NCBI GenBank assembly: GCA_963717385.1
Contig: CAVQWE010000006.1
Location: 62,001-126,000 of the forward strand
DNA length: 64,000 bases
Direction of reading: 5' to 3'
Origin: Sva-07 sp963717385
GTDB lineage: Bacteria > Actinomycetota > Acidimicrobiia > Acidimicrobiales > Ilumatobacteraceae
Notes under the pieces: model-generated
The model's input: only the letters and a program-made list of their open reading frames with translations
Told to the model about the DNA's origin: nothing
Database searches by the model: none
Shown: piece after piece, positions 19,743 to 27,545 of the stretch
Numbering within the stretch: position 1 is the first letter of the stretch
Layout of the letters: each line of letters opens with the position of its first letter
Translations under genes and position numbers: made by a program

Positions 19743-20405
19743 TCACGTGTCGGCGGTCAGTGAGGCGGAACGAGCAGTTGCACCAGAGGCGACTGCCTGC
19801 CGCACCTGCGGAATATAGGCGATAGCGGTCCACCAGCTGAGAATCAATCCAGGAATGCCGGTCAACCAGGCGATTGCCAGGAACCAATCGGCAACGGCGA
19901 TGTCGCTGTTGCCCATCAGGAACCCGGGTACGGCGAACATCAACAAGAAGGTCGCGAGCTTGCCCCAGTACGTCACATCGATACGCGGCATCTTGAACAC
20001 GATGGTGGCGATCGCCATCATCAGCCCCACCAGCACCTCGCGGGCCAGCACGGCGAGCGCGAACCAGAGCGGGATCGAACCGTCGATGATGATTGCGGTG
20101 GTCGCTACGACGAACAACAGCCGGTCGACGGTCGGGTCGAAGACCTTGCCGAACTCACTGACCTGCCCGAGCCGACGGGCCAGGTAGCCGTCGACCCAAT
20201 CGGTGAGACTGAGCGCACCGAGCAGCCAAGCAGCTGCTGCGCGGTCGTCGAGGCCGAACAACACCCACAAGAACACCGGCAGCAACAACAGGCGGACCAG
20301 GGTGAACGCATTGGGTATCGACCAGATTCCGTCGAACATCGACAGTGCCTCGGAATCGTCGACTGCGGCCCCGGGTGCGTCGCTGCTCGGTCGATCGTGC
20401 GTCAC
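19743..20405 (-). CDS. CDP-alcohol phosphatidyltransferase (PgsA-like)
   Basis: 220 residues. The full CDP-alcohol signature D-G-x2-A-R-x8-G-x3-D-x3-D is present from D72 to D94 (DGYLARRLG...FGKVFDPTVD). Around it are about six hydrophobic segments (LLLLPVFLWVLFGL; LLFVVATTAIIIDG; LATFLLMFAVPGFLMG; and others). It makes a phospholipid head-group at the membrane, most likely phosphatidylglycerolphosphate or cardiolipin. In mycobacteria pgsA2 lies a few genes from gcvH, which fits. GTG start, with TACGCT 7 nt upstream. Confidence 0.9.
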   Translation of the reverse strand: MTHDRPSSDAPGAAVDDSEALSMFDGIWSIPNAFTLVRLLLLPVFLWVLFGLDDRAAAAWLLGALSLTDWVDGYLARRLGQVSEFGKVFDPTVDRLLFVVATTAIIIDGSIPLWFALAVLAREVLVGLMMAIATIVFKMPRIDVTYWGKLATFLLMFAVPGFLMGNSDIAVADWFLAIAWLTGIPGLILSWWTAIAYIPQVRQAVASGATARSASLTADT

Positions 20406-20412
20406 TTGCCAC

Positions 20413-20422
20413 AGCGTAGGGT
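20413..20422. promoter_or_regulatory. overlapping divergent -10 elements of pgsA-like and HIT genes
   Basis: TACGCT (minus, 20413-20418) ends 7 nt before the GTG at 20405, and TAGGGT (plus, 20417-20422) ends 6 nt before the ATG at 20429. The two start codons are only 23 bp apart, so both transcripts must be leaderless or nearly so. Confidence 0.6.
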
Positions 20423-20428
20423 GCGAGC

Positions 20429-20851
20429 ATGAGCACGGTGTTCACGAAGATCATCCAGGGCGAGTTCCCCGGCACGTTCGTGTGGCGCGACGAGTCCTGC
20501 GTGGCGTTCATGTCGATCAACCCGATGGCCCCCGGTCACGTGCTGGTGGTGCCGATCGACGAGGTGGATCACTGGGTCGACGCTCCCCCAGCGCTCGCAG
20601 CGCATCTGTTCTCGGTGACACACACGATCGGGCTCGCGCAACGCGCCGCGTTCGGCTGCGAACGGGTCGGCGTGATCGTCGCCGGCTACGAAGTGCCGCA
20701 CACCCACGTGCATGTGATTCCCACCTCGTCGATGGCGGAACTGAGCTTCTCCAACGCAGCAGCGGGCGTCGACCGCGACGAACTCGATGCCTGGGCCGAG
20801 GCCATCCGCCGCGAACTGCGCGCCATCGGCGCTGCTGGTGTCAGCGACTGA
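20429..20851 (+). CDS. HIT-family hydrolase
   Basis: 140 residues. The histidine triad is HTHVHVIP (H91, H93, H95). The N-terminus FTKIIQGEFPGTFVWRDESCVAFMSINPMAPGHVLVVP is typical of HIT/HINT-branch proteins, which hydrolyse nucleoside phosphoramidates or dinucleotides. Leaderless start. Its 3' end overlaps the convergent SRAP gene by 11 bp. Confidence 0.93.
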   Translation: MSTVFTKIIQGEFPGTFVWRDESCVAFMSINPMAPGHVLVVPIDEVDHWVDAPPALAAHLFSVTHTIGLAQRAAFGCERVGVIVAGYEVPHTHVHVIPTSSMAELSFSNAAAGVDRDELDAWAEAIRRELRAIGAAGVSD

Positions 20852-21567
20852 TCGGATCGATCAGGTCGGAACGGTTGTTGCGCACGTTGTTCACGTCGGT
20901 CGATGTGGCATGCATCGTGAGCAAATCGGGCGGACCACCGTCGAGCATCGCTGTCAACGTGTCGACGTCGTCATTGTCGGGGTCGAGCCAGGTCGCCCAC
21001 TGGCCAGGTGTGAGCAGCGCCGGCATGCGGTCGTGGACCGGGCGCATGGTCGCATTGGCTGCGGTGGTCACCAGCGTGGCACTGTGCAGGAAGCGTCCTT
21101 CGGGGTCGTCGGGGTCCTTCCAACTCGTCCACAATCCAGCGACCGTGAGCAGCGCCCCGTCGGCGGCGTGGATGAACATCGGTTGCTTCAGCGGCTTGCC
21201 CTGTCGCGTTCAGCGGCCCGTCCGGGCGGCCAGGCTGCCATTCGTAGAAGCCGTCCATCGCCACGATGCAGCGCTTCTTCTTCAACAGCCCCTTGAACGC
21301 CGGCTTCTCGGCGAGTGTCTCGGCACGAGCGTTGATCATGCGCGAGGCGATCTTGCGATCCTTCGCCCAACTCGGGATCAATCCCCAGTGGAACGCGTCG
21401 ACTCGGGCTGAGCCGTCGTCCGACGCAACGACCGCCAAGATGTCCTGGGTGGGGGCCACGTTGAAGTTCTCGCCGAGCGACTCGGCGACGGCCTCGGTGG
21501 GCAGCACCGTGTCGAAGTATGCAGCGATCCGATCGGGGCCGGCAGTGGAGACGAAACGACCGCACAT
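20841..21567 (-). CDS. SRAP-domain protein (YedK/HMCES family; frameshifted)
   Basis: About 241 residues. SRAP proteins shield abasic sites in single-stranded DNA by a covalent link to Cys2. Cys2 is present (MCGRFV), as are the active-site asparagine in INARAET, the glutamate in MDGFYEW, and the histidine in HDRMPALL. The frame breaks near 21205, where PLNATGQ must pass to KPLKQPMFIHA in the next frame; one extra base is inferred. TAACCT lies 7 nt before the ATG. Confidence 0.92.
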
Positions 21568-21574
21568 GAACGCC

Positions 21575-21580
21575 AGGTTA
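21575..21580 (-). promoter_or_regulatory. -10-like TAACCT of SRAP gene
   Basis: TAACCT on the minus strand ends 7 nt before the ATG at 21567. Confidence 0.5.
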
Positions 21581-21631
21581 CGTGTCGCCCCAACGTCGAA
21601 ACGCCGGCCGTGCGCCTGACAGACTGCGACA

Positions 21632-22138
21632 GTGGATGATCTGATCGAGCGTTGCAGCGATCTCCCCCTCCGGATGTTCGAGCCCGGTGACGTGATCGTC
21701 GAGCAGGGAGCCCCATTCGGCGCAATTCTGATCTTGGTGGCCGGCAAGATCGGCGTCGAACGCGACGGCGTGTTGCTGGCCGAGATGACCACACCCGGTT
21801 CGATCCTCGGCGACATGTCGACAGTGCTCGAACGGCCGTCGACAGCGGACTTGCGAGCGGTCGAGGCCTGCACGGTGCTGTGTGCCGATGACGGTGCCGC
21901 CTACCTGCGCTCGCGTCCCGACGTGTTGTTCGACGTTGCCGCCGCGCTCGCAGGGCGGCTCGACAACCTCACCGGGCATCTCACCGACATCCAGCGCCAG
22001 TACGGCAACGACGACGGCCATCTCGGGATGCTCGACGACGTGCTCAGCACGCTGATGCACCATCAGACCCGCACGGTCACGTCCGGTTCGGCCCGCTGCC
22101 CGATCCCGACTACTGACGTTGCAGTCCGAAGTGTGTGA
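21632..22138 (+). CDS. cyclic-nucleotide-binding-domain protein
   Basis: 168 residues, GTG start. A single cNMP-binding beta-barrel: MFEPGDVIVEQGAPFGAILILVAGKIGVERDGVLLAEMTTPGSILGDMSTVLERPSTADLRAVE. This aligns with Crp-type sensors, though the phosphate-binding cassette is not the classical GExxxxxxRxA. No helix-turn-helix follows, only a helical segment (VLFDVAAALAGRLDNLTGHLTDIQRQY), so it is not a Crp regulator by itself. The last residues may be wrong: the neighbouring frame ends PDPDY and a stop near 22114, which looks more natural. Confidence 0.82.
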   Translation: MDDLIERCSDLPLRMFEPGDVIVEQGAPFGAILILVAGKIGVERDGVLLAEMTTPGSILGDMSTVLERPSTADLRAVEACTVLCADDGAAYLRSRPDVLFDVAAALAGRLDNLTGHLTDIQRQYGNDDGHLGMLDDVLSTLMHHQTRTVTSGSARCPIPTTDVAVRSV

Positions 22139-22202
22139 GGACCCCTCCGTCGACGCTCGATCGATCCGCAGCGCGAGGCGACCTGATGTCGGGCGCAGGG
22201 GT

Positions 22203-22529
22203 TCACGCTTTCTTGACGAACGCCGCCTTGATCAGGAGTTGGCGTCCATCGACCTTGGCGTCGATCTCGTGATCGCCTGACACCAGTCGGATCGACTTGA
22301 TCTTGGTCCCGACCTTGATCCCGCCGGCTTTGCCGTCGGTCTTGAGGTCCTTGACGATCGTCACGGCGTCACCGTCGGCGAGCACGTTGCCGTTGGCGTC
22401 GCGAATGTCGTCGAGTCCGTCGTCGGCAGCGGCCATCCATTCGTGCCCGCACGTGGCGCATTCGAATCCGTCGTCTGAGACCAGGAGGTCGGGCATCGTG
22501 CAGATTGGGCAGGTTGGGGTCTCGGCCAT
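22203..22529 (-). CDS. PhnA/YjdM-like zinc-ribbon protein
   Basis: 108 residues. N-terminal zinc ribbon CPIC...CATCGHEW (C7, C10, C24, C27) followed by the PhnA domain: DANGNVLADGDAVTIVKDLK, GGIKVGTKIKSIRLVSGDHEIDAKVDG, LLIKAAFVKKA. It matches the widespread YjdM (former PhnA) family, named after the phosphonate operon but without a proven role there. The ATG at 22529 gives the normal family length; the longer open frame upstream is not used. Confidence 0.93.
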   Translation of the reverse strand: MAETPTCPICTMPDLLVSDDGFECATCGHEWMAAADDGLDDIRDANGNVLADGDAVTIVKDLKTDGKAGGIKVGTKIKSIRLVSGDHEIDAKVDGRQLLIKAAFVKKA

Positions 22530-22624
22530 TGCCTCAGTTTGGCGATTTCTGGAGCCGACTTCCGTCCGGTGAGCAGGGTCGACCCATGACGCCAGCCCCG
22601 GGCCACCCACGTCGTCTTGCGGGT

Positions 22625-22630
22625 TAGCCT
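22625..22630 (+). promoter_or_regulatory. -10-like TAGCCT upstream of DUF1275 gene
   Basis: TAGCCT ends 7 nt before a GTG at 22638, which is out of frame with the DUF1275 gene as read. It may mark the real start if a base is wrong between 22638 and 22670. Confidence 0.4.
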
Positions 22631-22669
22631 CGATGGCGTGGCGGACGTCGATCGACAGCACGACGTGCC

Positions 22670-23434
22670 GTGACCGCTGAAACCGCACATCACCCGTCGG
22701 GCCCGCTCGTCTTGGCGTGCTCGCTCGCAGGCGTCGCCGGGTTCATCGATGCGCACCTCTTCTTGCACGTCACGAACGTGTTCGTCGCGAACATGAGCGG
22801 CAACATGGTCCGAGTCGGAATCCTCAGCGGAGCAGGCGACTGGTCCATTGCGGCGGGATCGGTGGCTGCGTTGTTCGCCTTTGCCATCGGCGTGATCGTC
22901 GCAATTGCACACCATGACAGGCGAATTCAGCGAAACAAGGCGGTGCGCCCCGACGACCTCCTCGTCGTCGAAGCCCTCCTCGTGCTCTCACTGCCGATCA
23001 CGCTCGTCGTCGGTGACGTCGGGTTCTCGAACCAGGCCGACCTCATTCACTATTTCGTGATCAGCATCGGCGCCCTCGCGATGGGCATCCAAGCCTCATC
23101 GCTGCGACGCGTCGGCAGCATTGCGGTGGCGACGACCTACGGAACCGGAACCATCGTGCGGATCGGAGAAAAGGTGGCGCTCGGCTTGCGTCGCGCCGAA
23201 CGCACCTCGGTCGATCGACGCTCGGCAACCATCATCGTGCTCGTTGGGGTCCTCACCTGCTACGTGGCAGGTGCCGCCGCGGCTTCTGCGCTCGGCTCGT
23301 CACCGCTGCTGCTCCTCATCCCATCAGCAGTCCTGCTGGCCTTCGCCGTCTACGTCCGCGCCAGCACCGGATTCCGCGCCGCCTTCGCCGAATCCCGTGC
23401 CCGACGATCCGACCGCCAAGTCACCGACTTCTGA
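22670..23434 (+). CDS. DUF1275 (YoaK-like) membrane protein
   Basis: 254 residues with about six or seven hydrophobic segments. The family hallmarks are SLAGVAGFIDAHLFLHVTNVFVANMSGNMVRVGI near the N-terminus and ALAMGIQASSLRRVG.. .ATTYGTGTIVRIGEKVA in the middle. The function of DUF1275 is not known; a transport role is often assumed. The start is uncertain: GTG 22670 is the first codon in this frame, but a leaderless GTG at 22638 would fit the local promoter pattern if one base is wrong. Confidence 0.85.
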   Translation: MTAETAHHPSGPLVLACSLAGVAGFIDAHLFLHVTNVFVANMSGNMVRVGILSGAGDWSIAAGSVAALFAFAIGVIVAIAHHDRRIQRNKAVRPDDLLVVEALLVLSLPITLVVGDVGFSNQADLIHYFVISIGALAMGIQASSLRRVGSIAVATTYGTGTIVRIGEKVALGLRRAERTSVDRRSATIIVLVGVLTCYVAGAAAASALGSSPLLLLIPSAVLLAFAVYVRASTGFRAAFAESRARRSDRQVTDF

Positions 23435-23465
23435 CAACGGAAGCGAGGCGGACCCGCTCCGTCAG

Positions 23466-24197
23466 TCAGCCAACCATCTCGACGAGTTGGCGTTCGGGGA
23501 GCGCAACCCACTCGGCGGTTCGCGCGTTCAGATCGATCATCACGTGCGCCGGCATCGGGCCGGGCTGATGTCCCGCGTTGATCATCCAGGTGGACCCCCG
23601 CTGGTCGATCCATCCTCCCCCGTCGACCCAGGGCGCCTGATGAATGTGCCCGCAGATGACCAGGTCGGGCTGGTACTGGTCGATCCAGGCGGCGAGATCA
23701 GGATCGGGGAACTGCTTCGATGGCCCAGCCACGCACAGCGGTGAGTCCGCGGGTGGCGAGTGGTAGACCCACACCCACTGCTCGGGTCGATCGACGGCGT
23801 CGGCAGCCAACTGCTCGTCGACACCTTGGCGTGTGAGCGGGCCGTCCCACCACGGGCACACGGTGAAACGCACCCCGTCGAGATCGGTCGAGTGGCCATC
23901 GACCACGATGCGATCAGAGGCCAGGTCGCGCAACCACTGCGTCGCCTGCTCGCCGGTGGCGCCGGGACCGTCGAGGTCGTGATTGCCCGACGAAGCGAGC
24001 ACCAAGCTGTTCTCCGACAGCTTGCGAAGGTACTTGGAGATCACCACGATCTGCACCTCGAGCGGTGCCGCTCCGATCACCTGGAGGTGATCGCCGGGGA
24101 TCACGATCACATCGACGTCGTCCTCGGCGGTCTGCTCGACCAGCCAGTCGAATTGTGGGAGTCGGTAGTGCAGATCTGCAGTACAGAGCAGCTTCAT
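23466..24197 (-). CDS. calcineurin-like metallophosphoesterase
   Basis: 243 residues. The metal motifs are in order: ADLHYR (residues 7-12), PGDHLQ, SSGNHDLD, and CGHIHQAPW near the C-terminus. This is a two-metal phosphoesterase of unknown substrate. The sequence between (PWWDGPLTRQGVDEQL, VYHSPPADSPLC) resembles the cytoplasmic single-domain type without a signal peptide. TACGGT ends 6 nt before the ATG. Confidence 0.9.
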   Translation of the reverse strand: MKLLCTADLHYRLPQFDWLVEQTAEDDVDVIVIPGDHLQVIGAAPLEVQIVVISKYLRKLSENSLVLASSGNHDLDGPGATGEQATQWLRDLASDRIVVDGHSTDLDGVRFTVCPWWDGPLTRQGVDEQLAADAVDRPEQWVWVYHSPPADSPLCVAGPSKQFPDPDLAAWIDQYQPDLVICGHIHQAPWVDGGGWIDQRGSTWMINAGHQPGPMPAHVMIDLNARTAEWVALPERQLVEMVG

Positions 24198-24203
24198 CGG
24201 GCA

Positions 24204-24209
24204 ACCGTA
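24204..24209 (-). promoter_or_regulatory. -10-like TACGGT of metallophosphoesterase gene
   Basis: TACGGT on the minus strand ends 6 nt before the ATG at 24197. It faces the DUF2817 gene, whose ATG is 42 bp away. Confidence 0.5.
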
Positions 24210-24239
24210 CTTCGACGGTGGCGTGGCATGCTCTGCCAG

Positions 24240-25311
24240 ATGATCAGAGGATTGACCGCCACATACGACGAATCACGACAACGCTTCCTCGACGCCGCTG
24301 CCGCCGTCGATGCCGAGGTGACCACGTCGGTGCATCCTCTGCCGCGGCATCGACGACGAGGAGCTCGCGATCGACGTGGCCATCGTCGGGCCCGCCGACG
24401 CCGACTCGGTCTTGATCATCGTGTCAGGCACCCATGGCGTCGAGGGCTTCACCGGATCGGCGCTCCAACACCATTGGCTCGAACACCACGCTGCCGGGCG
24501 ACCCGAAACGTTGCGGGTGGTGCTGGTGCACGCGCTCAACCCCTACGGGTTCGCGTGGGTGCGACGGGTCAACGAGGACAACGTCGACCTCAACCGGAAC
24601 TTCGTCGACTGGTCGCAGCCACCGCCGGCGAACGAGGACTACGGCGGTTTGGCGCAGCTGCTCGTACCCGATTCGTGGGACGACGACACGCAGCAGACGA
24701 CGACGCTGCAACTGCTCGCGTACGCCGAGGAGGTCGGATTTCCTCGCCTCCAGGAAGTGGTCAGCGGCGGCCAGTACACCCACCCGGATGGCGTGTTCTA
24801 TGGGGGTGCGGGACCGGTGTGGTCGCATCGGTGGCTCGTCGAGAACCTCGCTGGGTTGGTCGGCCCGGCGAGTCGGTTGGGGCTGGTGGATCTCCACACC
24901 GGTCTGGGACCGTGGGGCCACGGCGAGCTGATCTCTCACGAGGGCGGCGACGCACCTGGGTTCGCACGGGGGAACACCTGGTGGGGCGACGTTCGCTCGA
25001 TGCTCGACGGCGACAGCGTCTCGGCCACGCTCAGCGGTGACTGGCTCGGAACCATCGACGCACTGGTGCCCGGGGTCGAAGTCACCGCTGTTGCGCTCGA
25101 GTACGGCACCGTCGACACGGTCTCGGTGCTGCAGTCTCTTCGAGCTGATGCCGTGCTGCATGCCCATGGCGACCCGCGTGGGCCTGGCGCGGAAGCGATC
25201 CGGGCCCAGGTTCGAGCAGCGTTCGCCGACGACGATCCCGCCTGGTTCGATGCGGTGTCGGCGCGTTTCGACGAGGTGACAGCCGCCGCCATCGCTCACC
25301 TCGGCGCCTGA
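24240..25311 (+). CDS. DUF2817 family putative zinc carboxypeptidase (frameshifted)
   Basis: About 357 residues. It has the M14-like DUF2817 signatures VSGTHGVEGFTGSALQHHWL, EDNVDLNRNFVDW and LVDLHTGLGPWGHGELI, holding the probable zinc ligands and catalytic residues. The first 35 residues (MIRGLTATYDESRQRFLDAAAAVDAEVTTSVHP) are in a different frame from GIDDEELAIDVAIVGPADAD onward. One extra base near 24345 is inferred, and the two parts together match the family's usual N-terminus. A cytoplasmic peptidase or amidase is likely, with unknown substrate. Confidence 0.88.
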
Positions 25312-25367
25312 CGCCGCAGCAGCCCCGTGGCGCGGCACGGAATCGAGCGGGTTCAACCGAGTTCAAG

Positions 25368-25381
25368 TACCCACTAGGGTA
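25368..25381. promoter_or_regulatory. CsoR/CstR-like operator TACCC-N4-GGGTA overlapping a -10
   Basis: A perfect 5-4-5 inverted repeat placed 5 bp before the ATG at 25387. TAGGGT (25375-25380) inside it ends 6 nt before the ATG and serves as the -10. The half-sites match the pattern recognised by CsoR-family repressors (copper CsoR, persulfide-sensing CstR), where ATACCC and GGGTAT flank a short spacer. No csoR gene is present in the window. Confidence 0.55.
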
Positions 25382-25386
25382 TTGAC

Positions 25387-25884
25387 ATGATCGAGTTCGA
25401 CGACCTCCCGGCGGTACGGAGCACTCGCACCGTCGACGGGTTTCGATCGTGGTCGGTTCGCCACGCAGTCGTCGCCGTCGGTGCCGGTGTCCTGGTTGCT
25501 CTCGCCATTGGACTGCCGACCGATGTCATCCCGAACCCGGTGTTCGGTCGGCCTGTTCCCGTCACCTGGTGGTCGTATCCGACGCTGGTGATCACCGCCG
25601 TACTCGGCGGTTTGTTGGCCGCCACCTACGTTGGAAGCTCGTCCGCAACGGCGCCGGTCGACGAGATCGACGCTCCGGGGCGTCGTGGCGGCATTGCCGG
25701 GCTGTTGTCGTTCTTCGCCGTCGGGTGCCCGGTCTGCAACAAACTGGTCATCGTGGCACTTGGTACCACCGGAGCACGCCAGTGGTTCGAACCGCTCCAG
25801 CCGATACTGGCTGTGGCATCGATCCTGCTGTTGGGCTGGGCGCTTCGAGCTCGCCTCCGTTCGAGCACCTCCTGCTCGATGTGA
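25387..25884 (+). CDS. membrane protein with CPVCNK motif
   Basis: 165 residues, three to four hydrophobic segments (residues about 26-46, 60-80, 100-120, 135-155). In the third lies VGCPVCNKLVIVALGTTGA, with a Cys-x2-Cys pair at a membrane face. I recall similar actinobacterial proteins but no proven function. The Cys pair suggests thiol-disulfide or metal chemistry. Under the CsoR/CstR-like operator, a role in copper or sulfane-sulfur handling is an inference. It appears monocistronic. Confidence 0.7.
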   Translation: MIEFDDLPAVRSTRTVDGFRSWSVRHAVVAVGAGVLVALAIGLPTDVIPNPVFGRPVPVTWWSYPTLVITAVLGGLLAATYVGSSSATAPVDEIDAPGRRGGIAGLLSFFAVGCPVCNKLVIVALGTTGARQWFEPLQPILAVASILLLGWALRARLRSSTSCSM

Positions 25885-25964
25885 GCGCACCACGGCGGTG
25901 CGTGCCCGTCGCCTGAGCGCAGCGGCCGCCACCCGTTCGTCCCTGACCGACGCCGCTGTCCCGG

Positions 25965-25970
25965 TACCCT
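25965..25970 (+). promoter_or_regulatory. -10-like TACCCT of histidine phosphatase gene
   Basis: TACCCT ends 8 nt before the GTG at 25979. Confidence 0.45.
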
Positions 25971-25978
25971 CCGAGCAC

Positions 25979-26655
25979 GTGAGTGCTCCCGACACCCCGA
26001 CCACGCTCGTCTTGATTCGCCACGGCGAATCGAACGTCACGGTCAATCGGGTGATCGGCGGCCATCGGACCTGCTCGGGTCTGTCCCAGCTCGGCCAGCG
26101 TCAGGCCCAGCGCTTGAGCGAACGGATCGCCACCACCACGAGTTGGCGGCCGACGTGCTGATCTCGAGCAACTTCCCACGGGCAATCGAAACCGCCCAGC
26201 TCATCGCCGCGGCACTCGGCAACCTCGCGGTGACCGTCGAACCCGGCTTCGGCGAGCACGATCCCGGCCCACAGGTCGACGGAATGACCTTCGACGGCTA
26301 TGTCGAACGCTTCGGTACACCCAACTGGACCGATCCCGACGCCGACGTGTTCCCAGGGGGCGAGACCATCGCCGCGTTCCACCGGCGCGTGGGGACCACA
26401 CTCGCCGGCACGCTCGAGGCCCATCGCGGCGCTTGCATCGTCGTCGCCTGCCACGGCGGGGTGATCAACGCAGCATTCCGACATCTGCTTCGGGCGCCGA
26501 TCACCGGAGCCTTCGAACTCCACACGCTCAACACCTCGTTGACCGAGTTCGTGACGACCCCCACCGGGGAGTGGCGACTGCGTCGATACAACGACGTTGC
26601 CCATCTCGACGGCTTGCCGAGCCAAACGCCCCGAGCCACGTCTGCAGGTTCGTGA
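25979..26655 (+). CDS. histidine phosphatase (phosphoglycerate-mutase-like; frameshifted)
   Basis: About 225 residues. The catalytic RHGES motif is near the N-terminus (LVLIRHGESNVTVN) and the second histidine is in VVACHGGVINAAFRHLL. It also has SSNFPRAIETAQLI and FPGGETIAAFHRRV, family standards. The N-terminal 55 residues end in a stop in one frame, and the rest (LAADVLISSNFPRA...) is in another. One missing base near 26140 is inferred. The substrate is unknown. It overlaps the YihY gene by GTGA, starting a likely three-gene transcript with YihY and the MFS gene. Confidence 0.88.
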
Positions 26656-27545
26656 CCACCGCGAGGGAGCGCGCTCGCTCCGTTGCACGCACCGGCCGAG
26701 ACGTGGTCCGCGAGGTGATCGACGACAATGCGGTCGACGCCGCAGCAAGTGTGGCGTTCTGGCTGCTGCTGAGCCTGCCCGCAACGCTGCTCGCTGGCCT
26801 CGCGACATTGTCGCTGCTCGGCGAAGAAGCGACCGCCGAGCTGCGGCGACTCACGTTCGAATTCGTGGATCGCGTGTTCACCAGCGAGGCCGACGAACTC
26901 CGAAGCGCCATCGACGGGATCTTCGACCAGAACAAGGCCGGGCTGTTCTCGCTGTCGCTGCTGCTGGCGTTGGTGACGGTGTCGCGCGGTTTCGCCGGGC
27001 TGATCCGCGCCCTCGACGTCGTGTACGACATCGAGGAATCGCGGGGCTTCCTGCGCCTCCGAGTGGCATCGATCGGACTCGGCGTCGGCACGATCGGCAC
27101 CGTGGCTGCTTCCACCTGGCTGTGGAGCATCGCGGCTGATGCAGGCGTTGCACTTGCACTGCGGTTGACGTTCGCTCTTGCGTTGCTGATCGTCTGGGCG
27201 GCAACGATCTTCCACGTCGGACCCAACCACCACACGCCGTGGCGCTACGACCTTCCTGGCGCCGTGTTGGCCGCCGTTGGCTGGCTCGTGGTCTCGCTCG
27301 GCTACGGCTGGTACATCCAGCTCGCCGGCGGGGGCAACGCTGTGCTCGGAATCGCGGGCGCCATCCTGCTCGGCATGACCTGGTTCTGGATCGTGTGCCT
27401 GATCCTGCTGGCGGGGGGCGAACTCAACGAGATCATCGCCCGACGCGCCGGAGTGGTCGGCGACAGCCGACGCATCCTCCCCTCGGTCGATCCGGTGGCA
27501 CAGGCTCCAGACAGCCCTTGGCCGCAACCGCGACGAGCACGATGA
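26652..27545 (+). CDS. YihY/BrkB-family inner-membrane protein
   Basis: 297 residues with about six membrane segments. Family hallmarks: DNAVDAAASVAFWLLLSLPATLLAGLATL at the N-terminus, VSRGFAGLIRALDVVYDIEESRGF, and LGMTWFWIVCLILLAGGELNEIIAR at the end. These proteins were once called RNase BN, which was an error for this family. They are polytopic membrane proteins of unknown transport function. Start GTG overlaps the upstream TGA, and the stop overlaps the MFS start (ATGA). Confidence 0.9.
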   Translation: MTTARERARSVARTGRDVVREVIDDNAVDAAASVAFWLLLSLPATLLAGLATLSLLGEEATAELRRLTFEFVDRVFTSEADELRSAIDGIFDQNKAGLFSLSLLLALVTVSRGFAGLIRALDVVYDIEESRGFLRLRVASIGLGVGTIGTVAASTWLWSIAADAGVALALRLTFALALLIVWAATIFHVGPNHHTPWRYDLPGAVLAAVGWLVVSLGYGWYIQLAGGGNAVLGIAGAILLGMTWFWIVCLILLAGGELNEIIARRAGVVGDSRRILPSVDPVAQAPDSPWPQPRRAR

